Origin: Acidobacteriota bacterium
GTDB taxonomy: Bacteria; Acidobacteriota; Terriglobia; Acidiferrales; UBA7541
Assembly: GCA_013289715.1 (NCBI GenBank)
Contig: JABCZJ010000001.1
Location: 62,001-126,000, forward strand
DNA: 64,000 nucleotides
Reading direction: 5' to 3'
The first letter of the stretch is position 1. Each line of letters starts with the position of its first letter. The translations under genes were made by a program, and so were the position numbers. Positions 49,676 to 59,026 of the stretch are shown here, in pieces. The notes under the pieces are model-generated. The model ran no database searches. It was not told the origin of the DNA and saw nothing but the letters and a program-made list of their open reading frames with translations.

Positions 49676-52159
49676 TTGGCATCGGGGAGGTGGCCTCTGG
49701 AACGACTCCTGGGTTGGGTTTGGCAAGATCTCCGCTACGCCGTCCGCAGCCTCCACAAGGACCGTCGCTTCACACTGCTCGCCGTCCTCGCCCTCGCGCT
49801 GGGCATCGGCTCGGCCACCATCATTTTCAGCGCCGTGTATGGCGTCATCCTCGATACCTTCGGCTACGACAACCCGGACCAGATCGTGAGCTTCGCGATC
49901 CACGACGCAACCCAATCCGGCGAAGAAGGCCGCGAAGCCATGTCCATGCCGGAGTTCCTGGACTTCCGCCAGCGCAACAACGTCCTCGCAGACATGACCG
50001 GCGGATTCGGAGGTTTCGGCGGCGGAACAGTGCTTTACAACACTGGCGAAGGCACTGAGCAGTTCAGCGCCTGGTATACCACTCCGAACCTCTTCACTTT
50101 TATGGGCACCAATGCTTTTCTGGGCCGCTTGGCCACAACGGGGGACACCAAGGCGGGCGCTACACCCGTCTTTATGATGACCTATAAAACATGGCGCGAG
50201 CGATTCAACGCGGATCCAAGCGTCTTGGGCAAGAGCTTCACCCTCAATGGAACTCCCAGAACTCTGGTCGGCGTCATGCCACCGCGATTCCGCTGGGGCT
50301 GGCCGGACATCTGGATTCCGTTCCCCATGGACCTCACCCAGATTGCCAGCGACCCCAATCTCAAGAACGCATCTGTGTGGCCCGTCGGACGCTTGAAACC
50401 CGGCGTCAGCCTGATGGCCGCGTCGGCCGACCTAGACGTAGTTGCCCATCAGCTTGCGAAGATCTTTCCGCACGAATATCCGCAGCAATTTAAAGTTACC
50501 GCAAGAACTCTGGCAGACAGGGTATTAAGCCCGTTCAAGAGTCTGATTTATCCGCTGGCTGGCGCGGTCGGTCTTCTGCTGTTAATTGCTTGCAGCAATG
50601 TCGCAAATCTTTTGCTGGCGCGCGCCACCGCCCGCGATCGCGAAATCGCCATCCGCGCATCCATCGGGGCCAGCCGCGGCCGGCTGATTCGCCAGTTGCT
50701 CGTCGAAAGTTTCGTCTTGGCGGCGGCTGGCTGCTTGGCCGGATGTATTTTCGCTTATGTCGGAATCCAGAAATTGGTGCCCCTGGTCCCGTACGGTGCG
50801 CTTCCGCAGGAAGCGGTGATCGGATTGAACGTCAAAGTTTTGTTGTTCTCGTTGGGCGTGACTCTGCTGACCACCATGCTTGCCGGCCTTGCGCCCGCGC
50901 TCCACGTCATGCGCGGTGATTTGCAAAGCCGGCTCACCGGCTCGGGCAAGGGCTCGGGCGGAGGCTTTCGGCACGGCAAGCTGCGCGCTGCTTTAGTGAT
51001 TGCGGAGTTGGCTTTCTCGATCGTCCTGCTCGTCGGCGCGGGTCTTATGATGCGCACTTTCGTCGCGCTCGATCACATGGATCTCGGCTTCAATCCGCGC
51101 AACATTCTCGTCGCGGAGCTCAATCTTCCGAAAGGCGTTTACGACACGGCCCAACAGAAAAACTCTCTCTTTCAGCAAATCTTCGAGCATCTCCAAGCGC
51201 TACCCGGCGTGGTTGCCTCCACTGTGACCATCGCGCCGCCACCGGCTGGCGGCATCGACAGCGATCTGACCGTCTCTGGAAAAACTCATTCCGAGCGCTG
51301 GACGACCGCCATGGACGTGTGCAGCGCAGGTTATTTCCAAACGCTCGGCCTACCCTTGCTGCGCGGCCGACTCTTCGACGAGAGCGACGTCGCCTCCGGC
51401 CGTCACGTTGCCGTCGTCAGCGCCAGCTTCTCCCGCAAATTTTTCCCCAACGACGATCCTCTGGGACAGAAGATTAAGTTCAATGCGCTGGATGAACTGC
51501 CCGAGTTGAAGGATGCGTACTTTGACATTATTGGCGTGGTCCCCGACGTCAGGAATCGCGGCTTGCAGGACCCACCGATGTCGCAGGCCTACGTCCCGCA
51601 CACGATCATTGCAATCGGCGACCGCGCCATCCTAGTTCGCACCGCTGTGAATCCGGATTCGCTGCTGCCCACCATCCGCCAGCAAATTTGGGCGGTGGAT
51701 CGCAACATCGCTGTGTCACACGCCGAGTCCGTCGAAGCCCGTTTGCAAAGAGACCAGTACGCGGGGCCGGAATTCGATTCGATCACGTTCGGCGCCTTCG
51801 CCGGCATCGGGCTGTTGCTCGCCGTCATTGGAGTATTCAGCGTCATGGCCTATACGGTCTCGTTGCAGACGCACGAGATCGGCATTCGGATGGCGCTGGG
51901 CGCGCAGAAAGGCAACATCCTCACAATGGTCCTGCGCAATGGACTGACGCTGATTGTGACCGGCATCATTTTGGGGGTTCTCGCCAGCTTGGCGCTCACG
52001 CGCGTTATTGCGAACCAGCTCTCGGGCGTTAAGGCCACTGACCCTTGGACCTTCGCCGCCGTCGCCCTAATCATCCTCGGCGTCGGCTTGGCTGCCTGCT
52101 TCTTTCCAGCACGCCGCGCCACACAGGTTGATCCGCTCGTCGCGCTGCGTTACGAATAA
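49676..52159 (+). CDS. ADOP-type permease (MacB/FtsX-like, duplicated)
   Basis: The frame gives 827 residues. An N-terminal amphipathic segment (LGWVWQDLRYAVRSLHKDRR) precedes helix 1 (FTLLAVLALALGIGSATIIF). Then come MacB periplasmic core 1, an FtsX three-helix block, the core-FtsX pair again (about 445-827), and the usual end RRATQVDPLVALRYE. The doubled layout and missing ATPase match the acidobacterial duplicated orphan permeases. The start is odd: TTG 49676 has no ribosome site, whereas a GGGGAGG at 49684-49690 is correctly placed for CTG 49697 (giving MERLLGWVWQDLRY, the family-typical start). A CTG start is therefore likely. The substrate is unknown and no ATPase is adjacent. Confidence 0.92.
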   Translation: MASGRWPLERLLGWVWQDLRYAVRSLHKDRRFTLLAVLALALGIGSATIIFSAVYGVILDTFGYDNPDQIVSFAIHDATQSGEEGREAMSMPEFLDFRQRNNVLADMTGGFGGFGGGTVLYNTGEGTEQFSAWYTTPNLFTFMGTNAFLGRLATTGDTKAGATPVFMMTYKTWRERFNADPSVLGKSFTLNGTPRTLVGVMPPRFRWGWPDIWIPFPMDLTQIASDPNLKNASVWPVGRLKPGVSLMAASADLDVVAHQLAKIFPHEYPQQFKVTARTLADRVLSPFKSLIYPLAGAVGLLLLIACSNVANLLLARATARDREIAIRASIGASRGRLIRQLLVESFVLAAAGCLAGCIFAYVGIQKLVPLVPYGALPQEAVIGLNVKVLLFSLGVTLLTTMLAGLAPALHVMRGDLQSRLTGSGKGSGGGFRHGKLRAALVIAELAFSIVLLVGAGLMMRTFVALDHMDLGFNPRNILVAELNLPKGVYDTAQQKNSLFQQIFEHLQALPGVVASTVTIAPPPAGGIDSDLTVSGKTHSERWTTAMDVCSAGYFQTLGLPLLRGRLFDESDVASGRHVAVVSASFSRKFFPNDDPLGQKIKFNALDELPELKDAYFDIIGVVPDVRNRGLQDPPMSQAYVPHTIIAIGDRAILVRTAVNPDSLLPTIRQQIWAVDRNIAVSHAESVEARLQRDQYAGPEFDSITFGAFAGIGLLLAVIGVFSVMAYTVSLQTHEIGIRMALGAQKGNILTMVLRNGLTLIVTGIILGVLASLALTRVIANQLSGVKATDPWTFAAVALIILGVGLAACFFPARRATQVDPLVALRYE

Positions 52160-52245
52160 ACCGCCGGAATTGCGAGCCGCGCTCCGCTGCGGTATTCTGC
52201 TACGCGCGTAGCGACGCTGAAATCGGAAGTCCCCGAGGAGACCAG

Positions 52246-52824
52246 ATGCGGTTTTCGCGAAGTGGGAGTTCCTGCGCTTACTTTATAGGATTGATGGCCC
52301 TGCTGATGAGCGCTTCCCTTTTTGCGGCTTCGAGCATTTATGAATTCACGCTTCCTTCGATTGACGGCAAGCCACTGGCCCTCGCGAATTTCAAAGGCAA
52401 AGTGGTGCTGGTGGTCAACGTCGCCAGCCGCTGCGGGTTCACTCCGCAATACGGCGCGCTGGAATCCACGTATGAAAAATACAAAGACCAGGGCTTCGTG
52501 ATCCTCGGCTTCCCTGCCAATAATTTCGGCAGCCAGGAACCCGGCACGAATCAGGAAATCAAAACTTTCTGCCAGACGAAGTACAGCGTCACGTTCCCGA
52601 TGTACGCCAAAGTTTCGGTGCAGGGCGACGACCGGACTCCGCTTTACACCTATTTGACCACGCAGGCCAATCCCGCGCTCGTCGGCGAAATCAAATGGAA
52701 TTTCACGAAGTTCTTGGTGGACCGCAACGGAAATGTCGTCAAGCGCTTCGAACCCGACGTCACCCCCGATTCTCCCGAAGTGATCGCCGCAATTGAGACA
52801 ACGCTAAAACAGTTGCGACGTTAG
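52246..52824 (+). CDS. Glutathione-peroxidase-family thiol peroxidase, secreted
   Basis: The 192-residue protein has a signal peptide (YFIGLMALLMSASLFAASS) and the thioredoxin-like peroxidase fold: LANFKGKVVLVVNVASRCGF with the peroxidatic Cys, ILGFPANNFGSQEPGTNQEI, and the KWNFTKFLVDRNGNVVKRF catalytic Gln/Trp/Asn region. Cys is used instead of selenocysteine, so it probably takes electrons from thioredoxin-like proteins in the periplasm. It converges on the Ig/propeller lipoprotein gene. Confidence 0.93.
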   Translation: MRFSRSGSSCAYFIGLMALLMSASLFAASSIYEFTLPSIDGKPLALANFKGKVVLVVNVASRCGFTPQYGALESTYEKYKDQGFVILGFPANNFGSQEPGTNQEIKTFCQTKYSVTFPMYAKVSVQGDDRTPLYTYLTTQANPALVGEIKWNFTKFLVDRNGNVVKRFEPDVTPDSPEVIAAIETTLKQLRR

Positions 52825-52845
52825 CGCCTGACAAGTGGTTCGTTG

Positions 52846-52873
52846 GAAGGGCGGGGCCTCAGCCCCTGAAGCC
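52846..52873. repeat. Short palindromic repeat, second copy
   Basis: GAAGGGCGGGGCCTCAGCCC then CTGAAGCC shares GAAGGGC and AGCCCCTGAAGC with the repeat at 48009-48030. GGGGCCTCAGCCCC forms a hairpin. It lies between the convergent peroxidase and lipoprotein genes and could also help end transcription. Confidence 0.5.
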
Positions 52874-52895
52874 ACGCTGTTCGAAGCACGCCTCG

Positions 52896-55577
52896 CTACG
52901 GCAGCAGTCCGAACACGGCCACGCTATTGGGCGTACCCACATACACTTTCCCGTTGGCGATCATCGGCGTGATGAATTTGTTGTCCGCAAAATTGTCCCG
53001 GTTATTCGCGGCCTGATTGCTGTTGTACAACTCCGTCGCTAGGTTCGTCGCGTCGTAAGCGTGCAGCACGCCCCCGCCATTATTCTCCACCGCCCACACA
53101 ATTCCCGCGGAGGTCCCGTTCGCCGAAATGCTCGGCGTCGTCCCCGGATATCCGAAACTTTCTGAACTCAAGGAACTCGCGGGCGCGGTCAATTTCGCGT
53201 TCGCAATGGAAAATGCTCTCAAGTGGTCGCCGACGGCTCCGTAATACACCACGTTGTTGAAATAAGCCGGCATGGACCATACACCGCCGCCCAGGCCGCT
53301 CGAATCAATTTCCTGATATATGGCGCTGTCGTTATTCGTATTGAATTTGCCCATCAAATCGCGATTGACCACGTAGATGTGGCCGTCCTTCCCGGCGCCG
53401 ACGCCGAGATGCCAAGTGTTGGCCTGCGCATCCTGCAAATCGGGCAGCAGCATCTCGCCGCCCGATCCCAAATCCTCGTCCCCGTTCGATTCCGAGGTGG
53501 TGTTGAACATCGTGAAATAGTCCGCGACGCTCAGGCTATTGTTAGCCGTCGAAATCTTGATGAACGCATTGCCGTAGTCGCCATGCTCGGGAAATCCACT
53601 GCCGTTCAGGGTGTCGTCAAACGTTCCATTGGCGTCAAGAAAATAAATGTTGCCGGAAGAATCTGCCGCGGGGCCGTCACCTGCCATCCAGATCGCGCCC
53701 TCGTTGCCATTGGGCGTCACGTTTAGCACGCTCGATTGCGCGAGCGTCGTCTCGTTGTAGCCCATGATCCATCCCTGATACGGTCCATCGTCGCAATGCG
53801 AAGCCCAGGTGGTATAAATCACCCCGTTCAACAACAGCAACGCGGCGCGTTCCTTGTATTGCTTGGGATCGAACGTGGTCGTGCCGCTCGTCGTCGGGAA
53901 GGTCGCCTGCACGGTGACCGGACTGCCGCTGATTTCTGTGCCAGTGGTGAGATCCAGCGCGTGCAGTCGCTGATGATAATTCCCGTTGTTGTCGAGTGAC
54001 ATCGCCACCAGGAAAATCTTTCCGTGCGTACCCGCGCTCAGATCAATCACGGGCGTCGAGGTAATCCCTATGATCGGCGAAACCTGCCCGCATCCGCGGT
54101 TATCGCTGGCGGTTTCATTCGCACCCAGCACGGAAACGTGCCACAACTGCGTGAACGTATCCGCATCGAAGGCGTAAACCGAATCGTTCTCGGTGACAAC
54201 ATAGAGAACATTGTGCGCGCCGCCCGCGAGCGTCAGATTCGATGCGTACAGTGGCTCCGCATCCACCCCCGCATCCACCGACAGGTTGCTCAATAACCCA
54301 AACTTCGCGAAGTTCACGTTGGCGGCCGTCAGTGTGCTCTCATTCAGATTCTGGCCCGTGCGCGCCACGTCGTTATGATAAGTCAGCACGTTCACCGTGC
54401 TGGCTTGCACGGCGTTCACGGCAAGCGTCACGGTCTGGCTGGTCGCGGTGTTCACCACATTGGTCACGGTTACGTAAATTTGCGCGCCGGTCTGCCCTAG
54501 CGTGGTTTGCAAAATCGTGTAGGAATTTGAATTCGTTCCCACGACACTGCCATTCATGAACCATTGATAGATCAGCGGCGCCGTGCCCGTCGCCGTCACC
54601 GTAAATGTGGCCGATTGCCCCACCGTCACCGTCTGGTTCGCAGGCTGCAGCGTAATCGTGGGAGCAGTTGGCGCAGCCTGGTTCACGGTTAGCGTCACCG
54701 TATTGCTCGTGGCGCTTCCCGTCGCATTACTCACCTTCACATAAATTTGCGCGCCAGACTGGCCGGTAGTCGTCTGCGCAATCGAAAAGGTGCTGGAATT
54801 CGTCCCGGCCGCCGTGCCATTCATGAACCACTGATAGGTCAGAGGCGCGGTGCCCGTTGCCACCACAGAAAACGCCGCCGTCTGCCCCGCGGTTGCAGTA
54901 TCGTTCCTGGGTTGCTGCGTAATTGTTGGAGCAGTCGCCGCGGCAGTCACAGTCAACGTCACGGTGGCGCTGGTGGCGTTTCCGGTCGCATTGCTCACCT
55001 TCACATAAATCTGCGCGCCCGTCTGCCCAGCGGTCGTCTGCGCAATCGAAAACAAGTTCGAATTCGTGCCAGCGGCGGTGCCATTCATGTACCACTGATA
55101 AGTCAAAGGCGCGGTGCCCGTCGCCACCACCGAAAACGCAGCCGGCTGCCCCGCGGTTACAGAATCGTTCGTGGGTTGCTGCGTAATTGTTGGAGCAGTC
55201 GCCGCGGCAGTCACAGTCAACGTCACGGTGGCGCTCGGCGCCGACCCGGCCGCGTTTGTCACCAGCACATAAATCTGTGCCCCGGTTTGGCCGGTAGCGG
55301 TCCGCGCAACCGAGAATGTGTTCGAATTGGATCCTGATGCCGCTCCATTCATGTACCACTGATAAGCGAGCGGCGCGGTACCCGTCGCCATCACAGAAAA
55401 AGTCGCCGATTGCCCCGCGGTTACCGACTGGCTGGCCGGCTGTTGCGTGATCGTGGGAGCTGTTCCACCCGGATCAGTCTTGAAACCGGGAGGCGTGCCA
55501 GCGTATCCGCATGCAAACAGGGAAACGCACACTGCCGTCAGCAGAACGCACAGCAGCAAATTTCTGGGATTTCTCAA
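52896..55577 (-). CDS. Lipoprotein with four Ig-like repeats and a beta-propeller
   Basis: The 893-residue protein has a lipoprotein signal ending VSLFAC. Residues about 40-400 are four Ig-like repeats of about 91 residues (each APTITxQPxxxxxTxGQ, then YQWxMNG, then GQTGAQIYV). Residues about 410-893 form a propeller-like domain with PQQ/quinoprotein features (NVLYVVTENDSVYAFDADTF; GKIFLVAMSLDNNG; GVIYTTWASHCDDGPYQGWI). This is a surface protein; Ig repeats usually serve adhesion or spacing. An enzyme activity of the propeller is not shown by the sequence. The gene is followed by a convergent peroxidase gene. Confidence 0.85.
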   Translation of the reverse strand: MRNPRNLLLCVLLTAVCVSLFACGYAGTPPGFKTDPGGTAPTITQQPASQSVTAGQSATFSVMATGTAPLAYQWYMNGAASGSNSNTFSVARTATGQTGAQIYVLVTNAAGSAPSATVTLTVTAAATAPTITQQPTNDSVTAGQPAAFSVVATGTAPLTYQWYMNGTAAGTNSNLFSIAQTTAGQTGAQIYVKVSNATGNATSATVTLTVTAAATAPTITQQPRNDTATAGQTAAFSVVATGTAPLTYQWFMNGTAAGTNSSTFSIAQTTTGQSGAQIYVKVSNATGSATSNTVTLTVNQAAPTAPTITLQPANQTVTVGQSATFTVTATGTAPLIYQWFMNGSVVGTNSNSYTILQTTLGQTGAQIYVTVTNVVNTATSQTVTLAVNAVQASTVNVLTYHNDVARTGQNLNESTLTAANVNFAKFGLLSNLSVDAGVDAEPLYASNLTLAGGAHNVLYVVTENDSVYAFDADTFTQLWHVSVLGANETASDNRGCGQVSPIIGITSTPVIDLSAGTHGKIFLVAMSLDNNGNYHQRLHALDLTTGTEISGSPVTVQATFPTTSGTTTFDPKQYKERAALLLLNGVIYTTWASHCDDGPYQGWIMGYNETTLAQSSVLNVTPNGNEGAIWMAGDGPAADSSGNIYFLDANGTFDDTLNGSGFPEHGDYGNAFIKISTANNSLSVADYFTMFNTTSESNGDEDLGSGGEMLLPDLQDAQANTWHLGVGAGKDGHIYVVNRDLMGKFNTNNDSAIYQEIDSSGLGGGVWSMPAYFNNVVYYGAVGDHLRAFSIANAKLTAPASSLSSESFGYPGTTPSISANGTSAGIVWAVENNGGGVLHAYDATNLATELYNSNQAANNRDNFADNKFITPMIANGKVYVGTPNSVAVFGLLP
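54380..55460 (-). repeat. Four tandem ~276-bp repeats encoding Ig-like domains
   Basis: The repeats read on the minus strand encode APTITQQP..., with the two middle copies nearly identical at the DNA level (CAACAATTACGCAGCAACCC is shared, and both carry the same Ala-Thr-rich link). They are candidates for recombination or copy-number change. Confidence 0.85.
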
Positions 55578-56071
55578 GTAGCAGTCCTCGCTGATTGCCT
55601 GTTGGTGCTGTAGACGAGAACGACGTATGGTCCGCCGCGCGAACTCAAGCGCGTCGAAATCCGTCCCTCGTCGTGCGCTTCACCCGAGAAAACCGATGAC
55701 ACTAATGTTACGCGCCAGATGCGTGCAAATCACCTGCCCAACAGGGCAGTTTCGGAACAGGGTCCGAAACGGAGCCGCCAATCCGGATCATCCGGTCACG
55801 GTCTAACTCGACGCGCATCACGCCACAAGTCTTCCCGACCATCCGTCGAACCCAAACACAACCGGTCTATTTTCAGCAATTTATATGACGGAGAGTTTGC
55901 CCTCCGATTATGGCCGCGACATTCCGTGGTTCGCCGTGTCCGTGCCCTCTGCCTGACAGTAGGGCCGAACATCGAGCAGGTAACGGTCTCCAAGCAAACT
56001 GAGGTCCACCGACTCCAAAGGATTTACGTGGGTCCCGCCAGGAGAGTTGCAATTCGCGTACCACAAGTGCG
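55578..56071. other. Intergenic region without supported genes
   Basis: About 494 bp between the Ig lipoprotein and hemolysin III genes, both on the minus strand. Short frames in it lack ribosome sites. I see no clear promoter, terminator or repeat. Confidence 0.4.
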
Positions 56072-56737
56072 CTAGTTCTTGGCCACCCGCACCACGGCCA
56101 GAAGCACGGCAATGTAATGGCAGACGCTTCCCGCCATCACGAACACATGCCAGATCGCATGGCCATAGCGCAGGCGTGGCGCGGCGAAAAACGCCACACC
56201 GACCGTGTACATCATCCCGCCGGCAACCAGCCAGGCGATTCCCGGAGTCGAGACGTGCAGCAGCAGCGGCTTCACCGCGATGATCGCGAGCCAACCCATC
56301 GCCAGGTACACGGCGGTCGAAAAAATCTTGAAATGATCTACGAACCAAAATTTCAGCAGGATGCCCGCCATTGCGAGACCCCATATCACGCCCAGCAGGG
56401 ACCAGCCCCAGCCACCTCCTAAATTCACCAGCAGGAACGGCGTGTACGTCCCCGCGATCAGCAGATAGATGGCGCAATGGTCGAAAATTTTCAGTGCGCG
56501 CTTGAATCGTGGCGACGCGATTGCGTGATAAAGCGTGGACGCCGCGTACACGCAGATCAGCGTGCTGCCGTAAATCGCGCAACTCACGATGCGCAGCGCG
56601 CTGCCGTGCATTATCGCAAGCGTCAGCAACACCACGAAACCGGCAACGCTCAGCACCAGTCCCACGCCGTGCGTGATGCTGTTCACCAGCTCTTCGGCGT
56701 CCTTGCGGATTGGGTTTTCGCGAGCCATGTTCGTCAT
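56072..56737 (-). CDS. Hemolysin III / PAQR-family membrane protein
   Basis: The 221-residue protein has seven membrane helices and the family motifs: EELVNSITHGVGLVLSVAGF, ASTLYHAI, FKRALKIFDHCAIYLLIAGT and GHAIWHVFVMAGSVCHYIA with conserved His residues. It belongs to the YqfA/TrhA branch of the PAQR superfamily, linked to membrane energetics and lipid fluidity. ATG 56737 with GAGCGG upstream is taken as start; ATG 56728 is an alternative. Confidence 0.93.
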   Translation of the reverse strand: MTNMARENPIRKDAEELVNSITHGVGLVLSVAGFVVLLTLAIMHGSALRIVSCAIYGSTLICVYAASTLYHAIASPRFKRALKIFDHCAIYLLIAGTYTPFLLVNLGGGWGWSLLGVIWGLAMAGILLKFWFVDHFKIFSTAVYLAMGWLAIIAVKPLLLHVSTPGIAWLVAGGMMYTVGVAFFAAPRLRYGHAIWHVFVMAGSVCHYIAVLLAVVRVAKN

Positions 56738-56883
56738 ACCGCTCTATTGTTCGCGCTTGCAACGCAATAAGCAATCGTACCTTTGGATGGCATTCATTCG
56801 CCGGAAGATGTGTGGCGGAAATGACGCGATGACGAAGCAAGGATGTATTTGCGCACACCATGGCGCGCTGCGCAGGTCTGCGG

Positions 56884-57564
56884 TTACGCCGTTTCAGCGG
56901 TCGAAGGCTCAGGCCGAGCTGCACCAGTCGTGGCAGACCGGTGCGCGCGCCCGTAAATCCACATCCCCAAACGACAAGCCAGCAGAATTCCGACGATCAC
57001 CGCGTACGCGAGAGGTTTGCGGTGATCCGATTTCACCAGCCAATAATAATGAATAACGCCCAGAGTCGCGCTGAGGTAAATGGCGCGATGCAGCATCTGC
57101 CAGCGCTTGCCGCCTAGCCGCCGGATCATCCCCGCCGTCGAAGTCACCGCCAGCGGAATCATCAGCACGAACGCCGCAAATCCCACAGTAATGAACCGGC
57201 GCTTCTGCACGTCCTTCCACATTTCAGACCACGCGAAGAATTTGTCGAGGCCAATCCAGATGCCGAAGTGCAGGCAAGCATAAAAGAACGCGAAAAGCCC
57301 AAGCATCCGGCGAAAACGAATCAATTGCGGCTGCCGCAGGATTTTCCGCAGCGGCGTAATCGCCAGCGTGATGATCAGAAAACGAATCGTCCAATCGCCC
57401 GTTGCATGAGTGATGAACTCGATGGGGTTCGCGCCGAAATCCATGTTGTCGGGAAATCCCGCCAGGCCGTTGTGAAAAGCGCGCCACAGCAATTGCCCGA
57501 AGGGTGTCAGGCTCGCCACAAACACCACGACCTTTGTCCATTTGCTTGTGAGGACGGAATTCAC
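56884..57564 (-). CDS. msrQ: Methionine sulfoxide reductase haem subunit MsrQ (YedZ)
   Basis: The 226-residue protein has six membrane helices and the MsrQ/YedZ features: GDWTIRFLIITLAITPLRKI, RRMLGLFAFFYACLHFGIWI, the MIRRLGGKRWQMLHRAIYLS segment and GVIHYYWLVKSDHRKPLAYA, with conserved His for haem b. It passes electrons from the quinone pool to MsrP. It follows msrP after 13 bases in the same direction. Confidence 0.93.
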   Translation of the reverse strand: MNSVLTSKWTKVVVFVASLTPFGQLLWRAFHNGLAGFPDNMDFGANPIEFITHATGDWTIRFLIITLAITPLRKILRQPQLIRFRRMLGLFAFFYACLHFGIWIGLDKFFAWSEMWKDVQKRRFITVGFAAFVLMIPLAVTSTAGMIRRLGGKRWQMLHRAIYLSATLGVIHYYWLVKSDHRKPLAYAVIVGILLACRLGMWIYGRAHRSATTGAARPEPSTAETA

Positions 57565-57577
57565 GCGAGGTTCACGC

Positions 57578-58540
57578 TCAATAATATTTCTTCAGGTCCA
57601 TGCCCGCGTACATGCTGGCCACCTGATCAGCATAGCCATTGAACATCAGCGTGGGCCGCCGCCGGAATTCTCCCAGGCGGCGTTCGGTGGCTTGCGACCA
57701 GCGCGGATGGTCCACCGTCGGATTTACATTCGAGTAAAAACCGTATTCGTGCGCGTTCGAGATATTCCATGTGGTCGGCGGCTGATCTTTCACGAAACGA
57801 ATGCGCACCAGCGATTTGATGCTCTTGAATCCGTATTTCCACGGGATCACCAGGCGCACCGGCGCGCCATCCTGGTTCGGCAGCGTCTCGTCGTACATTC
57901 CCACGGTGAGCAGCGTCAGCGGATTCATCGCCTCGTCGAGCCGCAATCCTTCGACATAGGGCAGCTCAATTCCCGCCGAGCCTCCTTCGGGCATTTGCTT
58001 CGGGCTGTAATAGCTTTCAAACGCGACGAACTTAGCCTTCGCCGTCGGCTCCGCCAATCTCATGATCGTGCTGAACGAATATCCGATCCAGGGAACCACG
58101 ATGGACCACCCCTCTACGCAGCGGTGGCGATAAATTCGCTCCTCCAGCGGCGCCAGCTTCATCATTTCGTCGATCGTGAACGTGCGCTTGTTTTTTACTT
58201 CTCCTTCGACGGAAACGCTCCACGGCGTGGTGACGAAATTCTGGGAATTTGCGGCGGGATCGGTCTTGCTCGTACCGAATTCGTAAAAATTATTGTAGTG
58301 CGTTACATCTTCCAGCGAAGTTTCCTTCTCGTCGGTGCTGCCGGGCCATTTCGCCACACCCATCAGCTTTACCGGCTTCGAACCGGTGGGCGGTCCTTCC
58401 AGCAAGCGCGTCACTTTCTTATAGCCCACCACCGCGCCGTACGCCGCAGCCAGGCCGAAAAGAAAATTGCGCCGCCCCATGTACAAGCTCTTGGGCGTCA
58501 CATCACTATACGTAAGATCGGGCGCTTTCTTAACGAGCAC
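57578..58540 (-). CDS. msrP: Methionine sulfoxide reductase catalytic subunit MsrP (YedY)
   Basis: The 320-residue molybdoenzyme has a Tat motif (GRRNFLFGLAAAYG, Arg23-Arg24) and a sulfite-oxidase fold: VTTPWSVSVEGEVKNKRTFT and ERIYRHRCVEGWSIVVPWIG, where Cys141 is the molybdopterin-Mo ligand. KYGFKSIKSLVRIRFVKD and WNISNAHEYGFYSNVNP are C-terminal hallmarks. It repairs oxidised methionine in periplasmic proteins together with MsrQ. Residues before the Tat motif make up about 20 amino acids, so ATG 58480 (MGRRNF) may be a second start. Confidence 0.95.
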   Translation of the reverse strand: MLVKKAPDLTYSDVTPKSLYMGRRNFLFGLAAAYGAVVGYKKVTRLLEGPPTGSKPVKLMGVAKWPGSTDEKETSLEDVTHYNNFYEFGTSKTDPAANSQNFVTTPWSVSVEGEVKNKRTFTIDEMMKLAPLEERIYRHRCVEGWSIVVPWIGYSFSTIMRLAEPTAKAKFVAFESYYSPKQMPEGGSAGIELPYVEGLRLDEAMNPLTLLTVGMYDETLPNQDGAPVRLVIPWKYGFKSIKSLVRIRFVKDQPPTTWNISNAHEYGFYSNVNPTVDHPRWSQATERRLGEFRRRPTLMFNGYADQVASMYAGMDLKKYY

Positions 58541-59026
58541 GGTGCTCCCCGCTTTCGCAATTCTATCTACCTATATGGTACGCGTTCGGTGGGATGTTGG
58601 ATGCGCGAAGTTTCAGCCTGCAAGGATCCCCCAAGTCGCTTGGCGGAACTGGGCGCCCGTGGCTTGGTAATGGCAAAAAACAGGACAAAAACTAGCCATT
58701 GATTCATGGCGCTGCCGTTTGTTTTCAATGATTTGCATTGGCTTTCGACTATGTTTCGCTGGCGATTGATTTCAGGTGGACAGCAGAGGCAGGAGGGCGG
58801 AGGTGCGAGGTCGGGCCGCGATGCTCATGTAGCGTCCTTTCCTGGGGCTTCAACAGTGCCCCGACCCACGCTGACACAATCGGCGGTTGTTGAACATTCG
58901 TAGGAATACGCGCGAGATAAACGACGGGAAGATGAGGTAGTTCTAGAGAGCGGCAGTCGGGTGTTAGGAAAAACGCTGTCGCTGCGCAGGATAGCAACAG
59001 CGCCAAATTGCTTCTAGAGAAAACCC
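58541..59026. other. Intergenic region without supported genes
   Basis: About 486 bp between msrP and the LysR gene, both on the minus strand. A plus-strand frame at 58706-58903 has no ribosome site and unlikely composition. The msrP promoter should lie here; no strong motif is visible. Confidence 0.4.

Noticed and set aside
54380..55460. Repeats that could suggest a CRISPR array or satellite
   Set aside because: The period of about 276 bp and open frame show protein Ig-like repeats.
57542..58702. 386-codon plus-strand frame
   Set aside because: Antisense to msrP; Arg/His-rich and without a family signature.
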